Origin: Wansuia hejianensis
GTDB taxonomy: Bacteria > Bacillota > Clostridia > Lachnospirales > Lachnospiraceae
Length of the DNA stretch: 64,000 nucleotides
Assembly (NCBI RefSeq): GCF_014337215.1
Contig: NZ_CP060635.1
Location: 62,001-126,000 of the forward strand
Reading direction: 5' to 3'
In this document: positions 9,534 through 17,382 of the stretch, piece by piece
How positions within the stretch are numbered: position 1 is the first letter of the stretch
Layout: each line of letters begins with the position of its first letter
Notes under the pieces: generated by a model
The model's input: only the letters and a program-made list of their open reading frames with translations
The model's database searches: none
Told to the model about the DNA's origin: nothing
Translations under genes and position numbers: made by a program

Positions 9534-10013
9534 TTGGATAAAAAGAAAACGAAATATCTGGTAATGGATGTGGATGGTACTCTGACAGACGGAAAAATAT
9601 ATATGGGAAATAGTGGTGAGATGATGAAAGCATTCAATATAAAAGATGGATGTGGTATTCATGACATCTTATTGCCAGCGGGTATCATTCCAATTATTAT
9701 TACTGGAAGACAATCAGATATAGTGATAAATAGATGCCGTGAGATTGGCATAACAGACATTTACCAGGGAATAAACAATAAATTAGAAAAGTTGAATAAT
9801 ATTTCTTCTGATTTATCTTGTGTTGCATACATTGGAGATGATATTAATGATCTGTCCTGTATGAGATCAATAAAGAGTGCGGGAGGACTTATTGGTTGTC
9901 CTAAGAATGCTGTTAAACAGGTTTTGGATTTGGTTGATTATATATCTGACTATGATGGCGGAGATGGAGCTGTACGTGATTTTATAGAATGGATTTGTTA
10001 CGGATTCAGCTAA
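9534..10013 (+). CDS. KdsC-like HAD phosphatase
   Basis: A roughly 159-residue C0-type HAD phosphatase. The nucleophile motif VMDVDGTLTDG sits at the N-terminus, IIITGRQSD is motif II, and GDDINDLSCM is the motif III/IV metal site. The size and lack of a cap domain match Kdo-8-phosphate phosphatase and the phosphatase part of sialic-acid synthesis enzymes. I chose TTG 9534 because AAAGGAAAAGG lies just upstream and the protein then begins directly at the HAD core; a longer frame from 9453 lies inside the aldolase gene. It would dephosphorylate the keto-sugar acid phosphate before CMP activation. Confidence 0.8.
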   Translation: MDKKKTKYLVMDVDGTLTDGKIYMGNSGEMMKAFNIKDGCGIHDILLPAGIIPIIITGRQSDIVINRCREIGITDIYQGINNKLEKLNNISSDLSCVAYIGDDINDLSCMRSIKSAGGLIGCPKNAVKQVLDLVDYISDYDGGDGAVRDFIEWICYGFS

Positions 10014-10017
10014 TAAA

Positions 10018-10369
10018 ATGTTTTTTATTAGTTTGACTAAGTATATACATCAAGAAAAATCGGTTTATGGGTTGACGAGTATTGACAATGATTTTTTTGA
10101 GTTAGGAAGAAGACATGGGGTAGGTGGGAGTGTTGATAAACAGATTAAAGCTTCACAATTAAAAGTTGATTATTTCAACTGTATGTATAGATATCTGAAT
10201 GGAATTATACTTGTTAATGAGGTAAAAGATTTATTTGATAAGAACAAGATTTCGTTTTTTATAGTTAAAGGACCTATTAATGCAAATTATTATTCAGATT
10301 TCTTCTTAAGAAATATGGGCGACGTGGACATTATTGTGCATCCTGAGGATTTTAAAATAGTAACTTTAG
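10018..10369 (+). pseudogene. Truncated nucleotidyltransferase-family gene
   Basis: The reading frame opens at ATG 10018 and encodes the start of what resembles an uncharacterised nucleotidyltransferase family (NTP_transf_5 type). It includes a FFIVKGPINANYY segment and NMGDVDIIVHPEDF, where the DVDI acid pair is the expected metal site. After about codon 112 the frame runs into DNA that, in another frame, encodes a VanZ protein, and it stops at 10431 with unrelated residues. The C-terminal two thirds of the family are missing. I read this as a gene cut by the recombination event that placed the AT-rich cassette here. The exact breakpoint cannot be fixed closer than about 10,345-10,370. Confidence 0.6.
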
Positions 10370-10753
10370 TGCTTAGTATTTCTGGCAGTTGTATTTGCTT
10401 CAACTGTTTTCACGAGGAATCCGTTGCCTGAGATGCGGTATGAATTGCATCTGTTCTGGTCCTGGAACGAGGTCTTCTTCAAAGGCAGTAATAAAATGCT
10501 GGAGGAAAATCTTTTAAACTGTCTTTTACTAGTACCATTCGGTGTATTATTGCCAGTCATATTTCATAAACGTATCGGATGGAAGCGAAGTTTTCTTTAT
10601 GGCTTTTTGATATCACTAACCATTGAACTTTGCCAGCTGGTGTTACGGCGGGGGCTTTTTGAATGGGATGATATGATTCATAATGCATTTGGATGCATGT
10701 TAGGATGCAAAACGATGGAATTCATTTACAGAAAATTAAAAGCAGCTAATTAA
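10370..10753 (+). pseudogene. VanZ-family gene lacking its start
   Basis: From 10370 a frame reads through FLAVVFASTVFTRNP, LHLFWSWNEVF, LLNCLLLVPFGVLLPVIF and GFLISLTIELCQLV to TAA at 10753. This is the order of VanZ family blocks: first membrane helix, the FW segment, NILLFIPFG and the ELxQ helix. A TAG at 10367-10369 closes the frame upstream, and there is no in-frame ATG or GTG before the conserved region; only TTG 10424 and ATG 10433 occur, both inside the domain. The start codon and first few residues are therefore missing, removed at the same junction that truncates the nucleotidyltransferase gene. Confidence 0.65.
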
Positions 10754-10845
10754 TGCTTTTTATGATATACTAAAACCCAATAGATTTATACCCTGCATGT
10801 TATGGCAGAGACCTAGAAACGTGATAATGTAAAAACAAACATAAA

Positions 10846-11592
10846 ATGCAGAAAAAGGAGAAAAAGACATATAAGATGAATACTCATAACGAAGAAGAAT
10901 TAGAAATTGATTTAAAGGAACTTTGGTACGCCATACGGCACAGAATACTCCTGATTCTGGCGGCGGGGCTTCTCGTTGGCTGCATTTTCTGTGCCTATAC
11001 GAAATTTTTCGTAGACCCATCCTACACCTCGACATCCCGCATGCTGGTGCTGACAAAGGAAACCACCCTGTCGTCGCTGGCCGATCTGCAGATGGGGTCG
11101 CAGTTGACGAAGGATTACCGCGAGCTGATATTGAGCCCGCCGGTCCTGGAAGAGACCGTGACAGACCTTGGCCTGGATATGGAGTATAAGGATCTGAAAG
11201 ATATGATCACTATTTCCAATCCATCGGATACCCGTATTCTGGAAATTTCAGTGGCCCATGAGGACCCGCACCTGGCACAGCAGATTGTGAATAAGCTGGC
11301 AGAGGTGTCCTCTGATTTCATCAGTGAGATGATGGAGGTAGTGCCGCCTAAGATCATTGCGGAGGGAGAGCTGCCGACTTCAAGGACAAGCCCCAGCATG
11401 AAGAAAAACGCAGTCCTTGGCGTGCTGCTGGGTATTGTGCTGGCTGTGGCAGCGGTCGTTGTGATGACGATTCTGAATGATACGATGAAATCGGAAGACG
11501 ACGTTGAGCGGTATCTGGGCTTATCTACACTGGCCAGTGTACCTGACCGGAATGAGGGCTCGTCGATGAAAAAGTTTAAAAAGAAAAAGTAA
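10846..11592 (+). CDS. Capsule chain-length regulator / BY-kinase activator (Wzz/CpsC type)
   Basis: A protein of up to 248 residues with two membrane helices (about residues 33-52 and 188-208) flanking an extracellular domain, the polysaccharide co-polymerase layout. EIDLKELWYAIRHR before the first helix and the PTSRTSPSMKK segment before the second are characteristic. In Firmicutes this protein activates the separate tyrosine kinase encoded next and helps set polymer length. The start is ambiguous: ATG 10846 has a weak upstream site, and ATG 10876, which gives the usual MNTHNEEELEIDL opening, has AGGAG 15 bases away. This is the first intact gene with GC-richer codon use after the cassette junction. 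Confidence 0.85.
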   Translation: MQKKEKKTYKMNTHNEEELEIDLKELWYAIRHRILLILAAGLLVGCIFCAYTKFFVDPSYTSTSRMLVLTKETTLSSLADLQMGSQLTKDYRELILSPPVLEETVTDLGLDMEYKDLKDMITISNPSDTRILEISVAHEDPHLAQQIVNKLAEVSSDFISEMMEVVPPKIIAEGELPTSRTSPSMKKNAVLGVLLGIVLAVAAVVVMTILNDTMKSEDDVERYLGLSTLASVPDRNEGSSMKKFKKKK

Positions 11593-11622
11593 GCGGATAT
11601 ATCTATCGGAAAAGAGGACAGA

Positions 11623-12330
11623 ATGGCAGAACAAAAGGTAACCATCACAGATTCTAAAAAACTGAATTATTATTATGAAGAGGCCATGAAAACACTCCGG
11701 ACAAACATTCAGCTGGCGGGCAGAAAGATAAAGAGCATCCTGTTTACCAGTACGTGTCCTCACGAAGGGAAAAGTGAGCTGAGTTTTCAACTGGCCAAAG
11801 AGTTTGCAAAAATCGGAAAGAGCGTGGTGCTCGTAGACGCCGATATCAGAAAACCGCCCTATGTGGGGAAACAGAAGATTAAACAGGATATTCTGGGGCT
11901 GTCGCATTATCTGTGCGGACAGGTGCCAATGGAGCGGATCTGCTATCATACGAATTTTGAAAATATGGATATTATATTTTCGGGGACTGTTTCCCCCAAT
12001 CCGTCTGAACTTTTGGAAGACAGCCTGTTCACAGAACTCCTGGAGGCGTTAAAGCAGAGGTATGATTATGTCCTGGTGGATTCTCCGCCTATTGGAAGTG
12101 TGATCGATGCTGCAATTATAGCGAAGCAGTGTGATGGCGCCGTGTTCGTGGTGGAGAGCGAAACGACCAGCCACAAATTCGCCAAAAGAGCGCTGACGCA
12201 GCTGGAAAAGACGGGCTGCCGGATTCTCGGCGCAGTTCTGAATAAAGTGGACTATAAAAAAGAAAAATATTATGGGAAATATGACGATTATTATTACGGT
12301 GAAAGCAGTAGGGCAGGAGGAAAGGCATGA
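11623..12330 (+). CDS. Tyrosine-protein kinase (CpsD/CapB BY-kinase)
   Basis: A 235-residue cytoplasmic BY-kinase. Walker A is STCPHEGKSE (Lys50, Ser51), Walker A' is VVLVDADIRKP (about residues 68-78) and Walker B is YVLVDSPP near residue 150. The C-terminus has the autophosphorylated tyrosine cluster KYYGKYDDYYYGE. Together with the membrane activator encoded just upstream it controls polymer assembly through tyrosine phosphorylation. The split into activator and kinase genes is the normal Gram-positive arrangement. The Walker A has a His where many members have Gly. The stop overlaps the next start by four bases. Confidence 0.9.
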   Translation: MAEQKVTITDSKKLNYYYEEAMKTLRTNIQLAGRKIKSILFTSTCPHEGKSELSFQLAKEFAKIGKSVVLVDADIRKPPYVGKQKIKQDILGLSHYLCGQVPMERICYHTNFENMDIIFSGTVSPNPSELLEDSLFTELLEALKQRYDYVLVDSPPIGSVIDAAIIAKQCDGAVFVVESETTSHKFAKRALTQLEKTGCRILGAVLNKVDYKKEKYYGKYDDYYYGESSRAGGKA

Positions 12331-13226
12331 AAAGGAATACGAGTATTGGGAAGTTTTTCCTGCAGCTGCTGGTGTGCATTGTACTGTTGGCCGCTCTTGG
12401 ATTTTTTCTGCTGTGGGATGCCCGGAGTGAGAGCGAGAAGAGCCAGAAGCTGCAGCAGGAAATGATTGATATGAAAGAAAATACCCCATCTGACCAGGGG
12501 CAGACGACGGATGAGAATACTGGCGGGACAGATCAGCAGACGCAGTCCAATTCCGCTGAACCAGAGACGATTGAGACGTCCGCCCAGCCGGCAGTAACGG
12601 CGGAGCCACGGGCCCAGGCGGCAGGCGTTGCCTGCTGGGGCGATACATTCTACAGCGGTGACGATGCGGGCTATTCATACACGGCCGCCCTGCAGCAGGT
12701 GCTGAATGAGAATGGGTTTTCTATTCCGGTAGCCAGCAAGACGCTGGAAGCGGCGGATACATTGTCGGTCATGAAGATGGCCGGCGTGTCCCAGGCTGAT
12801 CTGGATGCTTACGTTGCAGCTCATCAGGAGGCGGCCGGCGGTTCGGCCCCGGTAACAGAAGTTTCTATCCGGGATCTGACGGAAGAAGAAATGGCTCGTA
12901 CAGAGCTGGAGTATCTTCCGGTGCTCTTCATGGGATATTATGGAGGGTGGAATTATGATCCCCAGGAGCTGATTGAGCAGCAGCAGAAGGTTTTGGATAC
13001 GTTTGGCACATATAAAGACCAATTTGTGATTGTGGGCTTGAGCCCGGCAGATGGGAGTGTGGATACGGCTGCCTATGATGCGGCGCTCAGTGCGGCCTGG
13101 GGTGAACATTATATCAGCGCAGTGTCCGTCTGCGGATCTCCAGTCCTTTCGGTGGAAGGACAGAGTGAGCTGGCCTCCGCTATTTATCAGAAGCTGATAG
13201 ATCTGGGGTATCTGACGAAAGCATAG
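12327..13226 (+). CDS. Membrane-anchored, apparently catalytically degenerate SGNH-fold protein
   Basis: A 299-residue protein with one N-terminal membrane helix (residues 10-28), a short charged segment, then a Gln/Thr/Ser/Pro-rich linker to about residue 95. The extracellular domain opens with VACWGDTFYSGDDAGYSY, which resembles block I of SGNH/GDSL hydrolases with Thr in place of the nucleophile Ser. VLFMGYYGGWNYDPQELI resembles the GxN block, and LASAIYQKLIDLGYL resembles the closing helix. The expected DxxH block near the C-terminus is absent. It may bind polymer or acetyl groups rather than cleave them. The family assignment is my inference from motif order. It overlaps the kinase gene by ATGA and precedes an LCP ligase. 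Confidence 0.55.
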   Translation: MKRNTSIGKFFLQLLVCIVLLAALGFFLLWDARSESEKSQKLQQEMIDMKENTPSDQGQTTDENTGGTDQQTQSNSAEPETIETSAQPAVTAEPRAQAAGVACWGDTFYSGDDAGYSYTAALQQVLNENGFSIPVASKTLEAADTLSVMKMAGVSQADLDAYVAAHQEAAGGSAPVTEVSIRDLTEEEMARTELEYLPVLFMGYYGGWNYDPQELIEQQQKVLDTFGTYKDQFVIVGLSPADGSVDTAAYDAALSAAWGEHYISAVSVCGSPVLSVEGQSELASAIYQKLIDLGYLTKA

Positions 13227-13238
13227 GAAGTGGAGTGA

Positions 13239-14294
13239 ATGGACAGAAAAAAACAGAGAAAAAACACAAAGGCGATCCTATGTGTATTGATTATTGCTGT
13301 GTTAGTGATAATAGTCGCGGCTGTATTTGTTTCCGGATGGCTGCGGAAAAACAGCGGGACAGAGGGAACGGGTTCCCAGGATGCCGTGACCGGGTCAGAG
13401 GAACCTTCGGATGAAGACAGTGCTTCTGAAGAAGGGATTAAATCTGGCGAGGTCAGCTATAACGGGAAGAAGTATACCTATAACAGCCATTTGAGCAATT
13501 TCCTTTTTATTGGAGTAGATACCAGCGGAAAAAAAGATACTGCGGTAGGACACGCTGACGCCGGACAGGCAGATACGCTGTTCTTACTGAGCTGGAACAG
13601 GAAGGATGGAGGAGTCTCTATTCTTGCGATTCCCAGAGATACGATGACAGATATAGAGACGTTTGACTTGAGCGGGGAAAGCCTTGGAAAGTCCAGGGAC
13701 CATATCAGCCTGTCTTATGCCTTTGGCGACGGCGGCCATAAGAGCTGTAAGCTGACGAAGGAGGCAGTTTCCAATCTCTTCTACGGGCTGCCGATCCAGG
13801 GCTACTGTTCGGTAAACCTGGAGTGTATCCCGACGTTGGCAAACGCAGTCGGAGAGCTTACAGTCACTGTGCCGGATGAAAGCCTGGAAGCTGTGAGCTC
13901 AGAATTCCAGGCAGGAAGCCAGGTAATCCTGAATGCTGATAATACGGAAACCTTTCTGCGTTACCGGGACGTGCATGCGAGCCAGAGCGCGATAAACAGG
14001 CAGGGGCGTCAGGTGGCATACCTGACCGCATATCTGACCAGGGCCAGGGAATTGTTTGGGCAGGATGCGGGTTTCGCCAGTCAGCTGTTTACAGATCTGC
14101 AGCCTTATATGGTGACAAATATGGGGAACGATCTGTTTGTGGATATCATGGGGGGAGCTTCCGGAGACGTGGCTTCCTCGATTGAGACGATTCCGGGGGA
14201 TGGAGGAGAGAGCGGTTCATACGATGAGTACCGGGTAGATGATACTGCCCTGTATGAACTGATACTGGACACCTTTTATACCACAGAGGAATGA
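13239..14294 (+). CDS. LytR-CpsA-Psr (LCP) family polymer ligase
   Basis: A 351-residue protein with an N-terminal membrane helix (about residues 11-33), an acidic linker to residue 70 and an extracellular LCP domain from about 84. Family blocks seen are FLFIGVDTS, ADTLFLLSWN, VSILAIPRDTM, ISLSYAFGDGG and FLRYRDVHASQSAINRQGRQ, the last carrying the conserved arginines that hold the polyprenyl pyrophosphate. LCP enzymes transfer polymers from the undecaprenyl carrier to peptidoglycan. Placement after the chain-length and kinase genes indicates that this is the ligase for this locus's polysaccharide. Confidence 0.9.
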   Translation: MDRKKQRKNTKAILCVLIIAVLVIIVAAVFVSGWLRKNSGTEGTGSQDAVTGSEEPSDEDSASEEGIKSGEVSYNGKKYTYNSHLSNFLFIGVDTSGKKDTAVGHADAGQADTLFLLSWNRKDGGVSILAIPRDTMTDIETFDLSGESLGKSRDHISLSYAFGDGGHKSCKLTKEAVSNLFYGLPIQGYCSVNLECIPTLANAVGELTVTVPDESLEAVSSEFQAGSQVILNADNTETFLRYRDVHASQSAINRQGRQVAYLTAYLTRARELFGQDAGFASQLFTDLQPYMVTNMGNDLFVDIMGGASGDVASSIETIPGDGGESGSYDEYRVDDTALYELILDTFYTTEE

Positions 14295-14304
14295 GGATGA
14301 GACA

Positions 14305-15108
14305 ATGAAGAAAAAATATGTGGCGGCAGGGCTGTGTCTGGCGGCTGTCGTATGTCTGGGTGCCGGCATCTATATGAAGGTTCAGGAGGTTTCAGCCGGC
14401 AGGGAATATGACGGTTTGAAGGAAGAGGTTTTAACTTCTTCCTCTCCAGAAGAGACGCCGAAGGCGACGGCGCAGGCTGCGTCAACGCCTGTTGTGACAA
14501 CTCCGGAGGCTGAGAAGGCGCCCGTGGTAATCCCCATAGACTTTGCGGCGCTGCAGCAGATCAATCCGGATGCCTATGCCTGGATCAGAATCCCGGGAAC
14601 AGCGATTGATTATCCTGTTTTACAGCGGGAGGGAGATAACTCCTATTATCTGGATCATACGGCTGAAGGTACACAGGCAGCGGAGGGCGCTATATTTACC
14701 GAGGATTACAATACGAAGACTTTTGAAGATGTTAATACGGTTATTTATGGCCACGATATGAAAAACGGAACAATGTTTCAGAACCTTCTGAAATATAAAG
14801 ATAGAAGTTTTTTTGACCAGAACAGGGAGGTAATCATTTACCTGCCGGATAAGATACTGCACTATCAGATATTTGCCGCCTATGTCTATGATGACCGGCA
14901 TCTGATGGAAAGTATAAACTTTGACGATAAAGAAATTTACCAGAAATATTTGGACCGCATTTTTTCCACGCGGGATATGAGTGCCTCCATTGATACAGAC
15001 ATGGAGGTGGCTGCGGATGACAGGATTGTCACACTTTCGACCTGTAATGCAGCCGATTCAGAGACGAGATATCTGGTACAAGCTGTGCTGATATCTATAG
15101 ATGAGTAG
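14305..15108 (+). CDS. Class B sortase
   Basis: A 267-residue transpeptidase with an N-terminal signal-anchor helix (residues 4-24), a Thr/Pro/Ala-rich linker and the sortase domain from about residue 85 (NPDAYAWIRIPGTAIDYPVLQ). The catalytic triad is visible: His150 in VIYGHDM, Cys247 in TLSTC and Arg255 in ETRYLV. The WIRIPGTAIDYPV opening and helix-rich insert match class B sortases. The very next gene encodes a protein with an SPKTG sorting signal, the S/P-P-X-T-G form known for the Clostridioides difficile class B enzyme, so substrate and enzyme appear to be encoded side by side. Confidence 0.9.
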   Translation: MKKKYVAAGLCLAAVVCLGAGIYMKVQEVSAGREYDGLKEEVLTSSSPEETPKATAQAASTPVVTTPEAEKAPVVIPIDFAALQQINPDAYAWIRIPGTAIDYPVLQREGDNSYYLDHTAEGTQAAEGAIFTEDYNTKTFEDVNTVIYGHDMKNGTMFQNLLKYKDRSFFDQNREVIIYLPDKILHYQIFAAYVYDDRHLMESINFDDKEIYQKYLDRIFSTRDMSASIDTDMEVAADDRIVTLSTCNAADSETRYLVQAVLISIDE

Positions 15109-15129
15109 GATATGAAAGGAGGTGAGAGA

Positions 15130-15804
15130 ATGAAGAAGAAGCTTTTAGGAACCATTATGGCGTTCGTACTTAGCGCGGCTACGGCTGTGACGGCTTTTGC
15201 TGCCAGCAAAGTCGGCGAAATCGCATTGCCCGGAAGCATGGAGGGTCAGTTTAAGCTGGAAGAGATCACGAAAGAGAGCTATTCCGCACTGGCTGAAAAG
15301 GCTCCCGAGGTGGTTGATGCGATCCTGGCAGTTAATGCAGGGACCAAAACCATCGAAAGCATCAAGGAGCTTGCTCCTGAGCTTGCGGCCCAACTGGAAG
15401 GAAAATCTGCTCTTGGCAAATTTGTTGAGCTGAGCGCTCTGGATGCGGCTGAGAAGTCGGCTGACGGAAAGTACGTAGTGACCCTGTCGGTTCCCGCATT
15501 ATCTGATGCAGTATCGGATGTTAAGATCCTGCATTACAGCACTGAAAGAAGCGTATGGGAGATCATTATCCCTACAAAGATAGATACAGAGAATAAGCAG
15601 ATTACTGCTGAATTCGAAGATCTGTCGCCGGTAGCGGTAATCGCCAACGTGGATTCCACAAAAGCTGCAGATGTTTCTAACGGAACATCTCCGAAGACAG
15701 GTGTTGGTTCATACAGCGCTTGGTTCTTCGCAGCAGCGGTTGCTCTTGGCGGAGCGGCTGTAGTTTGCTTCAGAAAGAAAAAGACAGCAGCGGATCAGCA
15801 GTAA
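15130..15804 (+). CDS. Sortase-anchored surface protein with SPKTG signal
   Basis: A 224-residue secreted protein: signal peptide with AFAASK cleavage region (residues 1-22), a roughly 160-residue domain I do not recognise, then SPKTG at residues 187-191, a hydrophobic helix and a KKKT charged tail. ATG 15130 is chosen because GAAAGGAGGTG lies just upstream. The domain has a helical first half and a beta-rich second half. The SPKTG form fits the class B sortase encoded just before, and a strong terminator follows, so this is the last gene of the surface-polymer module. The function of the exported domain is unknown. Confidence 0.8.
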   Translation: MKKKLLGTIMAFVLSAATAVTAFAASKVGEIALPGSMEGQFKLEEITKESYSALAEKAPEVVDAILAVNAGTKTIESIKELAPELAAQLEGKSALGKFVELSALDAAEKSADGKYVVTLSVPALSDAVSDVKILHYSTERSVWEIIIPTKIDTENKQITAEFEDLSPVAVIANVDSTKAADVSNGTSPKTGVGSYSAWFFAAAVALGGAAVVCFRKKKTAADQQ

Positions 15805-15827
15805 ATGATGAAGCAGACAGGAAGATG

Positions 15828-15876
15828 CAGTCTCATGTCACGGTAACATCGTGGCATGAGGCTGTATTTATTTTTC
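15828..15876 (+). terminator. Rho-independent terminator of the surface-polymer operon
   Basis: A 15-base stem (15828-15842 with 15850-15864, GT wobbles included) with a 7-base loop is followed by a T-rich run at 15865-15876. It lies 23 bases after the stop of the SPKTG protein gene. Confidence 0.85.
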
Positions 15877-15918
15877 TGAATGTTTTTTTGCGTAGTAATA
15901 ACCGCTGTAATGTATGCG

Positions 15919-15946
15919 AATAAGCCCGCCAAAAGGCGGGCTTATT
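15919..15946. terminator. Perfect 12-bp hairpin, possible bidirectional terminator
   Basis: AATAAGCCCGCC pairs perfectly with GGCGGGCTTATT around an AAAA loop. It lies between convergent transcription units. The flanking T-run is weak, so termination is likely but less certain than for the hairpin just upstream. Confidence 0.6.
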
Positions 15947-16047
15947 CAGAATGCTTGCAGGTAGGCTATCGCTGAATTACGATTTCAGGACAGTCCCTTA
16001 GAAAATATTAAGAAGACTGATAAGGAATAGTTTGGCACTCATTGAGC

Positions 16048-17226
16048 TCAGTCCTCTTGAATTTCTCCTACTTTTACCCAATCGCGTGTCTTTGCGGATT
16101 TCAGAATTGCTTCTGAGATCAGCTCGACAGCGTAGCCGTCCCGGAAGCTGGGGGAGGACTCTGTATTCTCTGCGATAGACTTGAAGAAGTCGTAGGATTC
16201 AATGATTTTCGTCTCTGTATAGCCGATGCCCAGGGCTGGAATGGGCCACAGGCCTTCGCCGTAGGGATGGGCGGGGCCGGTATACACAGTGCGGAATCCG
16301 CGGCGGTCGTCTCCGTCCCCGGAGAAACACACCTGAAGCTCGTCCCGGCGCTCGTAATTAAAGTACAGGGAACCCTCAGTGCCGTGGATTTCAAAGGTGA
16401 TATAGTTGTTGCGTCCCCAGGCGTTTCTGGTGGCTTCAATTGTGCCGAAGGCTCCGTTTTTGCATTCGACCATAAAGCAGCATTGGTCGTCCACATCGAC
16501 CGCCCGGCGGGGCGCCTCAGCGCCGCCCCTTGAGTTGCCCAGGCTGTCGGCTAATCCTGTCTGGACGGGCCTGTTCTGGATATAGGTGGCGGTGCGGGCG
16601 TGGACGGCGTCGAACTCTCCCACCAGGAAGCGCAGCATATCTACGACATGAGTTCCAATGTCTCCGAGAGCCCCGCTGCCGCAGATGTCCTTTTGGAATC
16701 TCCAGGACAGGGGGGAATCGGGATCTGCAGACCAATCCTGCAGGTAAGTTCCCCGGAAGTCCAGGATTTTACCGATCGCACCCTCATCGATGTATTTCTT
16801 CGCCAGCTGGACGGCGGGGGTCCGGCGATAGTTGAAGGCAACCATCGTGTGAATGCTATTTTCTTTTGCGGCCAGGTACATGGCCTTTGCTTCGGCGGCG
16901 GTCATGGCCAGAGGCTTTTCGCAGAGGATGTGCTTATGGGCCTTTGCCGCGGCGATGGCGATTTCGGCGTGTACGTTGTTGGGGGTGCAGATATCAACAA
17001 CCTGGATTGAGGGATCATTGATGATATCCTGCCAGTCTGTGGAATAAGATTCAAAGCCAAATTTCAGGGCGCCTTCTCGGGCTGCCTGTTCGTTCACATC
17101 TACAATTTTTTTCTTAACGGGTATTGCGGGCGCGGGCCAGAAAAACATTGGCATTCCTGCATACGCGATGGAATGTGCCTTGGCCATGAAGCCGGCGCCG
17201 ATCAGTCCTATATTTATTTTGTCCAT
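16048..17226 (-). CDS. Gfo/Idh/MocA family NAD(P)-dependent oxidoreductase
   Basis: A 392-residue dehydrogenase. The N-terminal Rossmann loop is IGLIGAGFMAKAH, the family EKP motif occurs as ILCEKPLAM, and the catalytic histidine is in GALGDIGTHVVDM. These enzymes oxidise ring hydroxyls of sugars or inositols. ATG 17226 is chosen because AGGAGGA precedes it and the Rossmann fold begins directly; a longer frame from 17334 has no such site. It is a close paralogue of the protein at 23329-24504: both share a WPAPA(I/M)PV(K/L)K segment and a YLQ(D/S)WSADPDSPLSWRFQ segment. It is encoded downstream of the isomerase at 17380 in the left arm of the divergent regulon. Confidence 0.88.
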   Translation of the reverse strand: MDKINIGLIGAGFMAKAHSIAYAGMPMFFWPAPAIPVKKKIVDVNEQAAREGALKFGFESYSTDWQDIINDPSIQVVDICTPNNVHAEIAIAAAKAHKHILCEKPLAMTAAEAKAMYLAAKENSIHTMVAFNYRRTPAVQLAKKYIDEGAIGKILDFRGTYLQDWSADPDSPLSWRFQKDICGSGALGDIGTHVVDMLRFLVGEFDAVHARTATYIQNRPVQTGLADSLGNSRGGAEAPRRAVDVDDQCCFMVECKNGAFGTIEATRNAWGRNNYITFEIHGTEGSLYFNYERRDELQVCFSGDGDDRRGFRTVYTGPAHPYGEGLWPIPALGIGYTETKIIESYDFFKSIAENTESSPSFRDGYAVELISEAILKSAKTRDWVKVGEIQED

Positions 17227-17286
17227 TGTAATATCCTCCTCTGAATATTCTCGCCTGTTGTTCACTGATGCTGTTTGCTGCGGAAC

Positions 17287-17382
17287 GCGGCTGCAGCTTG
17301 TGCGTTGCGGCAGCGTCAGAAAGCAGGGGGCCACTTGCTGGCCAATTAGCGGCTGTAGTTTGTGCGTTGCGGGACGGCGTCA
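17287..17382. repeat. Imperfect direct repeat between the left-arm genes
   Basis: A segment at 17287-17318 recurs at 17349-17382 with a few changes; both read GCGGCTG, then TTGTGCGTTGCGG, then GCGTCA. The repeat distance is 62 bases. The second copy includes the stop codon of the isomerase gene. A GGCCA...TGGCC hairpin lies between the copies. It looks like a small local duplication; no function is evident. Confidence 0.7.
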
